Of a DNA stretch of 64,000 nucleotides, positions 15,145-25,639 are shown in pieces (position 1 is the stretch's first letter; each line of letters starts with the position of its first letter). The translations under genes and the position numbers were made by a program. The DNA is from Rebecca billardiae RCC1528 (lineage: Eukaryota > Haptophyta), in the NCBI GenBank assembly GCA_965240325.2, contig OZ251241.1:124001-188000 (forward strand), given 5' to 3'. The notes beneath the pieces are model-generated. The model worked only from the letters and a program-made list of their open reading frames with translations, did not search any database and was not told the origin of the DNA.

Positions 15145-15566
15145 TGGTAGTGCGTGTCGTTATTATTCATACTATCAGGGTTGACGTTTCGGGGTATTCC
15201 CTTCCAGTAGGCGGGAGTGCGCCCGGGTTCCGGCTGGCCGGACCGCACAGAGGAGGTGGGCTCGTCGCCCAAGGGCGAGAGCTCCCGCTCCCGCGCCCAT
15301 GTGGCCGTGGAGCTTGGAGGATCCACGAGCTGGTGTTGGGGCAGGGCTGCACTGCCGCCCGGCACCGCGGCGCCCGACGCGGCGCACCGGCGCGCCGGCG
15401 CGCGCACGCAGCCCCGGGCCTGAGTGGCACCGTACTGTGAGCCCAGGTGTGCCAGGCGTGGGCAGAGCGCGGCCCGGGCGTCACGCTACGCCATTCCTCG
15501 CGTCACGTCATGACGTCATGACGTGACGTCACGTCATGACGCGTCACACATGCCCGACCCTGCCGT
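15145..15566. other. Short intergenic region with a TGACGTCA palindrome cluster
   Basis: No gene is seen. At 15500-15547 the sequence is a dense run of overlapping TGACGTCA/CGTCATGACG palindromes, just beyond the stop codon of the EF-hand gene. Confidence 0.55.
15500..15547. promoter_or_regulatory. Clustered CRE-like TGACGTCA palindromes
   Basis: Overlapping copies of TGACGTCA and its CGTCATGACG variant tile 48 bp. TGACGTCA is the consensus CRE/ATF bZIP site in eukaryotes. Here it sits about 20-65 bp past the stop of the minus-strand EF-hand gene, so a promoter role for that gene is not obvious. The run could also form a hairpin in RNA or a cruciform in DNA. Confidence 0.4.
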
Positions 15567-16673
15567 CTAAAACGAGGGCGGGGGAGGCGCAATGTCGCCA
15601 CCATGATGGGGTGTCTGGTACAACTTCATGACCGACGGCGCCGAGATGAAGAGCGAGGAGAGCTCGCCCTCATCGAGCACGCCGTCGCTGCCGACAAAGA
15701 CGTCGAAGAAACCGCGGTCAGGGGCGTACCCCCCATTGCCCACCGTGAAGGAGGAAAGCTCGTCAAAGGACACGGTGCCGTCACCGTCCGCGTCCACTGC
15801 CTCAAGCTGCGGTCCTGCACGCGGCGCACCGCCGTTCGATTGGCCTGGTGCGTAGCTGCCGCCACCACCGGGCGGCGGCTGCGGGGAGAAGAGCGCAGCA
15901 AGCTCGCCCGCGTCGAGCACGCCGTCATCGCCGGCAAAGGAGTCGAAGAAAGCTTGCGGAGGGGGCTGCCCCCCGGCGCCCTGCGAGAAGGCGGTGAGCT
16001 CGCCAAACGACACGGCACCGTCGCCGTTGGCGTCCATGGCCTCGAGTGGCGGTCCACTCGGCGCACCGCCGTTCGATTGGCCTGGTGCGTAGCCGCCGCC
16101 ACCACCGGGCGGCGGCTGAGGGGAGAAGAGTGCAGCAAGCTCGCCAGCGTCGAGCACGCCGTCATCGCCGGCAAAGGAGTCGAAGAAAGCTTGCGGAGGG
16201 GGCTGCCCCCCGGCGCCCTGCGAGAAGGCGGTGAGCTCGCCAAACGACACGGCACCGTCGCCGTTGGCGTCCATGGCCTCGAGTGGCGGTCCACTCGGCG
16301 CACCGCCGTTCGATTGGCCTGGTGCGTAGCCGCCGCCACCACCGGGCGGCGGCTGCGGGGAGAAGAGCGCAGCAAGCTCGCCCGCGTCGAGCACGCCGTC
16401 ATCGCCGGCAAAGGAGTCGAAGAAAGCTTGCGGAGGGGGCTGCCCCCCGGCGCCCTGCGAGAAGGCGGTGAGCTCGCCAAACGACACGGCACCGTCACCG
16501 TTCGCGTCCATGGCCTCGAGCGGCGGTCCACTCGACGCACCGCCGTACGCCTGGCCTTGGGGGTAGCTCGCGCTTCCGGCCGTGACGGTGATTGCGACGA
16601 CCGTGAGAGCTGCTAGCACAGCCGCCGTCGCGCAAGCTCCAAGCACGTGGGTCTTCGAGAACGCCGTCGTCAT
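15567..16673 (-). CDS. Tandem EF-hand repeat protein with N-terminal signal/anchor
   Basis: One exon gives 368 aa. Residues ~9-30 are a hydrophobic signal anchor or signal peptide. Then come three almost identical 79-aa units and a diverged fourth. Each unit has a canonical EF-hand loop DANGDGAVSFGE (Asp1, Asn3, Asp5, Glu12; the first is residues 56-67), a Phe-rich spacer, a second degenerate loop ending GDDGVLDAGE that lacks the first Asp, and a Pro/Gly linker (PQPPPGGGGGYAPGQ). The 237-bp DNA units at 15838-16548 are nearly identical. The fourth unit keeps DADGDGTVSFDE. Predicted role: extracellular, lumenal or surface calcium binding. It is divergent from the RTX-repeat gene across a 322-bp spacer. 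Exact topology and partner are unknown. Confidence 0.85.
   Translation of the reverse strand: MTTAFSKTHVLGACATAAVLAALTVVAITVTAGSASYPQGQAYGGASSGPPLEAMDANGDGAVSFGELTAFSQGAGGQPPPQAFFDSFAGDDGVLDAGELAALFSPQPPPGGGGGYAPGQSNGGAPSGPPLEAMDANGDGAVSFGELTAFSQGAGGQPPPQAFFDSFAGDDGVLDAGELAALFSPQPPPGGGGGYAPGQSNGGAPSGPPLEAMDANGDGAVSFGELTAFSQGAGGQPPPQAFFDSFAGDDGVLDAGELAALFSPQPPPGGGGSYAPGQSNGGAPRAGPQLEAVDADGDGTVSFDELSSFTVGNGGYAPDRGFFDVFVGSDGVLDEGELSSLFISAPSVMKLYQTPHHGGDIAPPPPSF
15838..16548 (-). repeat. Three 237-bp coding tandem repeats
   Basis: Three consecutive 237-bp units (about 15838-16074, 16075-16311, 16312-16548) encode the EF-hand modules. Only scattered substitutions separate them; for example, the middle unit differs at AGAGCGCAGC versus AGAGTGCAGC. 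Such uniformity suggests recent duplication or gene conversion. Confidence 0.85.
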
Positions 16674-16995
16674 GTCGGTGAGGCGGTGCGCGACGGGTCA
16701 CGGTGGTCGGTGGTGGGTCAGGCAATTAATTAGCTCGCGCGGGAGCAAGTGAGTGGCGCGTTGCCGCACCTCTTCGAATGGGGGTAGGCGGGGTCGTATC
16801 CATACTTCGAGATTCAAGGGGCGGGCGAAGATTCAAGATAGTCTTGCAGGAGTTGAACTACGTGCAAATGCTGGTACTTGAAGTGTTGAAATCGTTGTCA
16901 TGAGTGATGAGCCAAGGGCGATAGATGAGCGGAAACTTGGTCACTCCGCAGTCCGCACTCGTCCCTCCTCGTCGTCAGTCAGCCTCCCCGCCACC
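16674..16995. promoter_or_regulatory. Divergent promoter spacer between EF-hand and RTX-repeat genes
   Basis: This 322-bp spacer between two divergent start codons must carry both 5' regions. It is less GC-rich than the neighbouring exons (TTCAAGATAGTC and similar, 16800-16900). CCACC precedes the plus-strand ATG at 16996, a good initiation context. No canonical TATA box was seen. Confidence 0.4.
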
Positions 16996-19235
16996 ATGCG
17001 GGTCGGCGCTTTGCGGCAGGCGCTCTTCCTCCTCGCGAGTGGCATGCTGCCGCTCACGATCGCCGAGCGCCCCGCGACGTCTCCAGGCTTTGCGGGGCAT
17101 CCCCGCCCGACAAGCCCCGCGGAGATGGCTGCACTGAATACATGGTCTTATTACAACTACTACAAGTACGCGCGGACGGCGCGGTGCGCCGAGCCGCGCC
17201 CTGCGCCCATGCGCAGCAGGCGCACGCCACGTGGCCCGCTCACGCCACGCGGGCCGGCTTCACTCACGAGCCCACCGGTGGTGCTACGCCCGCGGGTCCC
17301 CGCCTCGCATGCGCTGCGCATCAGCCGCGGCCGCGCACTTCAAGGCAAGTTCACGGGCAACGACGCCACGGACGCCACCGTGGGCGTTCCTGGGGTTGAT
17401 GTCGAAAACACGCTCACCGGGACAGCTGGCGACGACTTCTTCTACGGAGGCAACGGCGGATACTCGATTTCCGGTGGTGGCGATATTGGTGGCAAGGCTA
17501 CTAACAGATTCTATGTGCGTGAGACGCAGCCACTCCCTGCGGCGCTGTCTGTACCCCTGCGCGCGGTCGGAGACTGGCACGTGCGGCACGCCGGCACCCA
17601 TTTCCTCGCCCGCGCGCCGCGCGCACGTGCACACACGCGTGCTGCCGTGCATGCAGGGCGGTGCAGGTGACGACGTATTTTATGGAGGTGCCAGCGGACC
17701 TTCAGATAATGGTCTTTATACCACCGGAAGTAAGGCGTGGAACTTTTTCCATGGGCAGGATGGCGACGACATCTTTAAGGCGAGCCCATCAGAGCAGGGT
17801 GATGGCCGCACGGTCCACCGTTTTTATGGTGCGCGCGGGCGCGCGCGCCCGCTGCCTCCCATGCAGTCCGTGAGTGTCGAGCCAGGGGCAGCGCAGTGCA
17901 CGGCTGCTGCCGCTTCTTGCGCATCTGATGCAAGCAAGCGTGCACGCGCCTTCGCCTGCCATCCGCACACCCCGCCGCCCGCGCTCTGCATAGGTGGAAA
18001 TGGGAACGACATCCTAAGTCTACAGAACGCGGGGAGGTTCTCCTTCAACCAACTTAACGGTACGCGCACGGGCCACACGCCGCACGCGCTGGTGGTGAGG
18101 AAGTGGATGCTGCAGTGAGTGATGGATGCGCCGCGCGCGTGCATAATAAGCGCTGCGCGCTGCTATGATGGTTCTGAGCTCCGATGCGCGCGCCCGCGAT
18201 TGCGCCTGCCCGACCCCGCGTGCAGGGGGCGCTGGCTACGACAAGTTCTACGCAACGGGAGAGGGGCAAGCCACAGCCAATTACTACACCACGGTCCAGG
18301 CGGTCGATGGTGAGTACGACAAGATCTACGCGGCCGATGGTTTGTACGACAGGATCTACGTCGACTTTGGTGACTACGTCAGCGCGGACGGTTCCGATTA
18401 TGTCCGTCGCAATCCGGCTCCACCGCCATCGCCACCGCCGCCGGATGCGCCATCGCCACCACCATCGCCGCCGCCATCGCCTTTGCCACCGCTGCCGCCA
18501 TCGCCACCACCATCGCCGCCGCCATCGCCACCACCACCGCCGCCGCCATCGCCACCACCATCGCCGCCGCCATCGCCACCAGCGCCGCCGCCATCGCCAC
18601 CGCCGCCGCCGCCACCGCCACCGATGCCGCCATCGCCACAGCCGGCAGCTGCTTGCGGCCCCGTGTGCTTCTTCATGGTGTGCGCGCGTGCGCCACGCCC
18701 AGCCGTGTCGGCGCGCCCATGTGCTTCGGTGGCGCGGGATACCCAGGGTCGTGCCTGCGCCCTTCAAACACGTGCTCGTGCGTGCGCCCGCCCAACGGGC
18801 AGGGCCGACTGCGCCACTGCAGGCCGCCTGCAGCCACTCCGCGCGTGCGCGCTCAGCCGCCGCCCACCCCACCGCGACGTCTATCGGCCGCGCTGCCCAC
18901 GCTGCCGACTCTGTGCGCAGCTGGCAGCCACTCTACCCTCTGTCACCAAGCGGGTGCTTTGCCTCCTCCTGAACGACTGCCCGGCCAGCGTGCACGCATC
19001 CAAGCCCTCTTCTCGCTTCCTCGCGCTGGCGTCAGATGACGAGGCCGCCCTGGGTACGGCGGCACTGCTCGTCGCCGGCGCACTGGGCGCTGCGCTCGTC
19101 CTCGCGCTCGTCCTGGTCGCTGCTCGCCATCGCCGCCTGGCTGCTACCGCGCTGGCCATTTCCAAGACCAAGGGCGCGCCTGTTCACGATGGCATGGCCA
19201 CGGTTGCCGAGGAGTCTCGCCAGCCTGTTGTGTGA
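16996..19235 (+). CDS. Secreted/membrane protein with RTX-type calcium repeats and SPPP hinge
   Basis: Six exons give 454 aa: 16996-17165, 17325-17514, 17657-17828, 17994-18059, 18226-18677 and 18921-19235. The phases agree; the first intron boundary is the least certain. Seen in order: a signal peptide (residues ~1-22), then a beta-roll-like region with GTAGDDFFYGG, GGAGDDVFYGG, GQDGDDIF, GGNGNDIL and GAGYDKFY. These match the GGxGxDxxx repeat of RTX calcium-binding beta-rolls, which occur in many adhesins, proteases and surface proteins; the toxin domains some carry are not present here. A ~75-residue Ser-Pro hinge (SPPPSPPP, pherophorin-like) follows, then a Cys-bearing stretch, a transmembrane helix (LLVAGALGAALVLALVLVAA) and a ~35-residue cytoplasmic tail. 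Predicted role: a calcium-stabilised surface or wall-associated protein. From exon 3 on, exons open exactly at a glycine/aspartate repeat. Confidence 0.8.
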
Positions 19236-20002
19236 ATTCGAAGCCGGCCTGTGTCATCATCATTTCAAGCCGCGAGCGGCCTCTCGGAACTCTGGTGAGC
19301 CGGCCCTCGGGATGTCCATCGGCTCCGGCGCCGCCGCCGCCGCTCACACTCACACTGGCGGCCGCCCGCCGCCCCCCGGGGCGCCGCCGGCGCACCGTCA
19401 CAGCGTCGAGTCGGTCGAGTGCTACCACACGGGCAGCAGGCCGCCGCGGGATCAGGCGCGGCCTGCTGCGGGCGTAATTGGCCTACTCGCGCCGCACTAC
19501 CCTGGCCTAACCGGCCGCGCGCGTGACGTACGACTATGATACAGCGCGGCGGCGCCTTCAGGTTGAGCTGATCGGCCATGGCGGCCACTCTTGGAGCGCT
19601 TCGTCAGGTTTAGATAGCGCTTTACCCGCCCAGTTGAAGATTGGTTTAAGTATGCTAGTGGCATATACCAATTGGTCAATATGATATCCGATAGGCGTTC
19701 CGCATCAAGTCACTTCGGCCTTCGGGTCGTCGGTTATTATTGGTGGTTTAGCATGAACGGCATATGCAAGGTGGTTCAGACCCATGATACATTTCAGCGG
19801 GCAGGACAATATGACTCACTCTGAAATGAGCTGCATAGTAGCTGTTCGCTCGCAAGGCCCGCGTAACCACGACAGGGGCCGCCCGGCATCATTGTCCTTG
19901 GGAAGCGTAGGGCTGTTCCCGAGCCGTCACCGCCGGCCGAGCCGCAGCGATGCCGCGACGTGCGCGCGCGGGCTCGCGCGCGTCGTGGGCGCGCCTGCTG
20001 CC
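19236..20002. other. Intergenic region before the kinase gene
   Basis: No gene is recognised. 19600-19860 is less GC-rich than its surroundings (AGTATGCTAGTGGCATATAC and similar). The 5' end of the kinase mRNA probably lies in the last few hundred bases. An ATG at 19950 could belong to a short first exon. Confidence 0.4.
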
Positions 20003-21631
20003 ATGCGTCCGCGCCGCCGAGCCGCTCCTCACCCGCCGCGGCCCGCCCCGACCCCGGCGGCCCCGCGCTGGCGCTGCGCTCCCGCTGGCTGCGCGCCGCG
20101 CGCAGCGGCTCTCTCGTCGGCTGCGGGGTCGTATGACAAGCTGCCGCCCAACCCGCTGCTCATGACGTACATCGCGTCCGACGCCGCCCGGCGAGCCTTC
20201 GTCGACGGCATGGCCGAGGTGCAGGTCAAGCGCGGCGAGATCATCATGCGGCAGGGTGCGCGCGGCGCGCGCGCGGCGCTCGCGCGCCGCTGCCGCTCGC
20301 GCGCCGAGCCCGCGCGCCGAGCCCGCCCGGCCCGCCCGGTGCGCGCGCAGGGGACAAGGGCAACAACTACTACCTCATCAAGGAGGGCCAGTGCGAGGTG
20401 GTCACCGAGCAGAAGGACGGCACCGTCAACTGCGTGCGCCGGCTGTCCGCGGGCGCGGGCTGCGGCGAGCTCTCCATCATCAACAACGTGCCGCGCTCGG
20501 CGACGGTGACGGTACGCGCGGCGCGCGCGCGGGCGGCGCGCGCGGCTGCCGTCCGCACGCGCCCACCCGCGCCCGCGCCCGCGCCCGCGCGCCGCGCAGG
20601 CCGTGAGCGCCACCGTCACGCTGCTGATCGTGAACAAGCGCGCGTTCATGGACATGGTCGGCACCGCGTGCGCCGCCAAGCGCACCAAGTACGCGGCCTT
20701 CCTGGGCAGGGTGGCGGTGCTGAGTGCGCGCGGCGCGGCGCGCGGCGCGGGCCGGCGCGCCCGACGCGCGCGCGCGGCGCGGCGCCCGCGCGCGCCGACG
20801 CGCGCCGACGCGCCGCGCCGCCGCCGCGCGCGCCCGCCGCGCGCCGCGCTGCGCCGCGCCGCCGCCGGCTGCGCCGCGCCGCCGCCGGCTGTGCCGCGCT
20901 GCTCGCAGACGGCTGCACCGAGTACGACCGGCTGCTGATCGCGGACGTGCTGACGAGCTCGACCTTCTCGGACAACGAGGTGGTGCTGCGGCGCGACACG
21001 GCGAACGACCGCTTCTGGTGCGCGCGCCGCGCCGGGCGGCGCGCGGGCGCGCCGCTTGGCGGGCAGGCCGCGCGCCGCTCGGCGCGCGCTCGCCTCGCGC
21101 CAGGCGCGCGCGCGCGCGCCGCTGAGCCCCGCCTCGCGCGCCTCGCGCCGGCGCGCGCGCGGCAGGATGGTGTTCGAGGGCGAGGTGGTGACCAAGGGGG
21201 CCGACGGGAAGGCGCGCTCGTACAAGGTGGGCGACCACTTTGGCGAGTACGAGCTCTTCAAGTGCGCGCAAGCGCGCGCGCGCGCGGTGGCAGCGCGCGC
21301 GCGCGGGGGCAGCGCGCGCGGCTGCGGCCGGGCGCTCTAGCAGGGAGGGCGCTGCGCGCGCGCGCCCCGCCGTCACGCCCGCCTCGGCCGGCCGTCCGCT
21401 GAGCCGCGCGCCGCGCCCGCCCGCCCGCCGCTTCGCCGCGTGCGCCGCCGCCGCTCTCCGCGCGCGCCCTCGCCCCGCTGCACGCGCGCAGGAACCAGCG
21501 CACCAGCTCGACGCTGAGCGCCAAGGGCGGCACCACGTGCGTGAGCATCGGCCGCGAGCACTTCATGGCGCACGTGCCGCTGACCGGCTTCGTGACGGAC
21601 GGGCAGACGCAGGCGGAGGCGCTCAAGATGG

Positions 21632-21670
<39 letters not shown>

Positions 21671-24007
21671 AGCTGCGCAACCGCCGCCTCGCCGAGTCCG
21701 CCGAGCCCACGACCGGCGCGGTCGGCAGCGCGGGCGCGGACGCGCCCGTGCAGAGCGTGCCCAAGCCCGCGCCCACGCACGCGCGCATCCTCAAGGTGGT
21801 GCAGAACCACATGCTCTTCACGCGGCTGGACGCGGAGCAGATCGACAACCTGATCGGCGTGATGGTTGAGCACAAGGTCGCGGGCGGCACCGTCGTCATC
21901 CGCGAGGGCGAGAAGGGCAACCACTTCTACATCGTCGACTCGGGCGAGTGCGACGCCTTCTCGTCCGCGGTCGCGGCCAACAACGGCCTCGTCAAGTCCT
22001 TCCGGCCGGGCGACTCGTTCGGCGAGCTGGCGCTGATGTACAACTGCCCGCGCACGGCGACGGTGTCGGCGCGCGTCGACTGCACGCTCTGGTCGCTCGA
22101 CCGCGCGTCCTTCCGCCGCATCCTGCTCGAGGAGAACGCGCGCAAGGCGTCGCTGTACGAGGAGTTCCTCGAGGCGGTGCCGCTGCTGCGGCCGCTCTCC
22201 AAGACGCAGCGCAACCGGATGGTGGACGCGCTCGAGCCGATGACGTACGAGCCGGGCGCGGAGATCATCGCGGAGGGTCAGGACGGCACGCACTTCTACG
22301 TGATCGAGCAGGGCGAGGTGCAGGTCTCGAACAAGGCCAACGGCCACCTCGCCTCGCGCGGGCGCGGCGACTACTTCGGCGAGGTGAGCCTGCGCACGGG
22401 CGACCCGACGATGGCGACCGTCACCGCCGGCACGCGCACAAAGGTGGTGCGCATGGAGCGCGCGGCGTTCCAGCGGCTGCTCGGCCCGCTCGACTCGGTG
22501 ATCAAGATGCGCTCATACTCGCGCTCCGGCCGAGAGATCGAGGAGGACCTCGCCAAGGCCAAGCTGCTCGCCGACGGCGACGGCGACGCGGCGAGCGCGG
22601 CGGGCGGCGCCGCGGCCGACGCCGCCGCGGCCGCCAAGCGCAGCTCGGCCAAGCGGCTGCAGGGCGTGCGGCTGGGCGACATCAAGGTGTCCAAGAAGAT
22701 CCTGGGCGAGGGCGCGTTTGGCAAGGTGCGGCGCGTGCTGCACGTGGCCTCCGGCGAGCTGTACGCGCTCAAGGAGATGTCCAAGGCGGACATCATCTCG
22801 TCGGGGCAGGTGGAGCACATCGTGCAGGAGTCGGAGGTGCTCGAGCTCGTGCACCACCCGTGCATCGCGAACAAGATGGCCGCGTTCCAGACGCCCTCGC
22901 ACCTGTACATGGCGAGCGCAGCCGCGCGGCGCGGCGCGCGCTGGGGGCCGGCGCGCGGGCGGGGCCGCGCGCCGCCGCGCCGCGCGCCGCTCGGTGGCGC
23001 GCGCTCACGCGCCCGCCGCCGCCGCGCGCTCGCCGCGCCGCCGCGCCGCGCCGCGCCAGATCATGGAGTTCGCGCCGGGCGGGGACCTGTACGACAGGCT
23101 GCACAAGGCGGGCCAGTTCGCGTTCGACGACGCGCGGATCTACGCGGCGCAGGTGCTGCTCGCGCTCGAGCACCTGCACGAGCAGTCGATCGTGCACCGC
23201 GACCTCAAGCTTGAGAACATTCTCGTCGCGGCCGACGGCGCGCTCAAGCTCACAGACTTCGGCTTCGCCAAGAAGGTGCTGTACCGCACGTGGACGCTGT
23301 GCGGCACGCCCGAGTACCTCGCGCCCGAGATCGTGCTCGAGAAGGGGCACAACAAGGCGGCGGACTACTGGGCGCTCGGCGTGCTGCTCTTCGAGTTCCT
23401 CAACGGGTGCGCGCAGCGCACGCGCACGGCACGCGCACGGCACGCGCGCGCACGCGCGGCCGGCGGCGCGGCCGGCGGCGCGGCCGACGCGCGCGCGCGC
23501 CGCCCCGCCTTCCGCCGGTGCGCAGCCACTCGCCCTTCGAGGCGGAGGACCCGATGAACACGTACAAGCGCATCCTGTCGGGCAAGGTGAACTACCCCAA
23601 GCGCATGGACGCCAACGCGGTACGCGCGCGGCGTGGCGCGGCGCGGCGCGGGCGGCACGCGTGCGTGCGCGCCCACTCGTCCGGCCGGCTGACGCCGATG
23701 GGGCGTGGGGGCGTGGGGGCGCGCGGCGGCACGCGCGGCGCAGGTCTCCCTGTGCAGCAACCTGCTGCAGCGCGACATCACGCGGCGGTACGGCAACCTG
23801 AAGGACGGCACAAAAGACATCAAGGAGCATGTCTTCTATGCGGGCTTCGACTGGGGCAGCGCGGTCAACATGCGCGGCTCGATCCGGCCACCGGCTGTGA
23901 CCTCCGCCTCCTTCTCCGACTGGGTGCCCGCGGCGCAGGTGTGCCTGGCCGGCCAAAAGGTGAAGCCCGACGACGACAAGGGCTTCGCCCGGTTCGGCGG
24001 CACCTAG
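20003..24007 (+). CDS. cGMP-dependent protein kinase (PKG), four cyclic-nucleotide-binding domains
   Basis: Nine exons give about 955 aa: 20003-20255, 20351-20511, 20600-20723, 20909-21017, 21166-21261, 21492-22911, 23060-23406, 23526-23619 and 23744-24007. All phases agree. CNB1 (~50-178) has GELSIINNVPRSATV; CNB2 (~180-275) has HFGEYELF and NQRTSST; CNB3 (~347-455) has SFGELALMYNCPRTATV; CNB4 (~460-585) has YFGEVSLRTGDPTMATV without the usual Arg. The kinase domain (~645-900) has GEGAFGKV, YALKEM, HRDLKLEN, DFGFAKK and the activation loop RTWTLCGTPEYLAPEI. The AGC tail is LKDGTKDIKEHVFYAGFDW-like. The four-CNB plan is that of alveolate and algal PKGs. It phosphorylates Ser/Thr targets when cGMP releases autoinhibition. 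Intron 6 (22912-23059) has a GC donor after LYM, giving the expected LYMIMEFAPGG. A poly-Gly run (21640-21665) separates CNB2 from CNB3. The N terminus is uncertain. Confidence 0.88.
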
Positions 24008-24321
24008 CTCGCGCGCCAGCCGTGCCTGCGAGTGGGACACCGTTGGTGGGCTGGTTGCCCGGCGTGCGGGCCAACGCGCTCCTGCTGGCTGAGTGCGCTG
24101 ACAGCGCAAGTGGCATATGCAGCTGGCGGCCGCGATACTGATTTCGGCGCCGGCGATTGCGACGGGCCGTGCTGGCCGGTCGTCAGTCTGGTCGATCGGT
24201 GACCGCGCCGCGTATTCATGCAGGCGCATAATCTGTCGTCATCAGAATCAGCGCACGCAGCACTACGTCGGCCGTGGCCCGTGCGCGAGCGCTGCCGAGT
24301 AATGACCACGTGCTGATGATT

Positions 24322-24400
24322 AAATAATATATATATATATATCGTCCGAGTTATAATATATATTAAATATATATATATATAATATATATTATATATAGTG
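24322..24400. repeat. AT-dinucleotide-rich low-complexity island
   Basis: Runs of ATATAT with TTAAAT interruptions span about 80 bp in otherwise GC-rich DNA, about 315 bp past the kinase stop codon. Confidence 0.8.
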
Positions 24401-25439
24401 TCTTAGGTGGGCAGCCAGGGGCTGGCGGCAGCCGAGAGGGGCCGCTTTCCCCCGCCCCCGCTGCTTGCGAAGGCGGCGGGGGTGCGCTGCTTGCCTCCGC
24501 AGGCGAGCAGCGCGCAGTTTACGCCGGGCATACGTGGACCTGCCCACCCTTCATCTTCATCCAGTTCTTCCCTTCGGTTGGGGCTCGATCAGTCGACGCG
24601 GTGTCGCTCACAGCGCAGGCAGGTGTTTGGCGCGGCTGCGCTCTCGAGGTGGCTGGGATACGACATCCAGGTGCAGCATCCTCCCCGCCGTGTGGTGTCA
24701 GAGCGCGCTCTCGAGCGCGTGCCTCCGAGCGCGGGGCGGCCGCTTGCTGCAATGGCCGCCTCGATGAGGTGCGGCAACGCGCCCCTCACCTGCCTGCGCC
24801 GGTCTGTTTTGTGGCGGTGTCTTTGTGCAGTGTTGGATGGCGTCAATCACGCCTTAACCAAGTTAGCACGTTAAAACATAGTAAACTGTAAGTGTAGCCG
24901 CCCTCGTCGGAACACCAGCGCAAACTACGCTGGCCGGCAGAAGGTGGGCACGCCTGGCATGTTGATGCCGAGGCGGCTGCGTGTGTTCCTACTCAGTGGG
25001 ATTTACATGTCCTCATGCCTTGGCGAGCGGCAGCAGATGCGGTGGGCATGCCGCTCGCCGTCGACGAGACGCGGTCGGCGTGATTGCCGAACGATGTTGG
25101 TCGTCGGTAGTCGCCAAGTCGGTCGGTGCACGCGACGCGCCACCCGCGTGCGAGCCGCAGCCGCCGGAGACGCGGAGCGCGTGGTCGATGGCCATCGAGC
25201 CTTCGCTCGCGCTGTGGCTGGAACAAGCCGAGATGCCGTCACCGCCCCGAAACGAAGATCTTCTAAGCTAGTGTCCGGGACGGAACAACCCGCGGACGGG
25301 CTGTTTGTCCGGCAGCAGACTCTCAGTCTCTCACGTTGAGGCCATGGGCGGGGGCCCATGGCCCGGTAGTCGGTAGAAGGCGATCGGGAGCTGATGAGCA
25401 GCGCTGGCGCGCGGCGTCCTTGTCGTCCTCTTAGACAAT

Positions 25440-25560
25440 CAGTCATTGTACCAATAACCCCACATATATATAATTAATTAATAATATAACAGCATATAGC
25501 AGCAGACGATAATAATATATATAATAAGCTAATATATATATATTAATATTATGGCGCACG
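25440..25560. repeat. AT-rich low-complexity island
   Basis: About 120 bp of TATATAATTAATTA-type sequence, followed at 25561 by a C-run (GGCCCCCCCG). It has no coding content. Confidence 0.75.
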
Positions 25561-25639
25561 GCCCCCCCGAAAGGTCTGAGCGTGAGCGAAAGCCGGGGGG
25601 GGCGGCGCACGTGCTCCGCAAAATCAAAAAAGAGGATGC

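Noticed and set aside
18379-18676. Minus-strand Gly/Ala/Val repeat frames
   Set aside because: They are the complement of the SPPP hinge codons of the RTX-type gene, not a separate gene.
16996-19235. RTX toxin
   Set aside because: Only the calcium-binding repeat type is shared. No toxin activity domain or secretion signal of that class is present, and the SPPP hinge and membrane anchor fit a surface protein.
19740-19800. tRNA-like GGTTCAGACCC
   Set aside because: The flanking bases do not form a T-stem, and no D- or anticodon stem could be folded.
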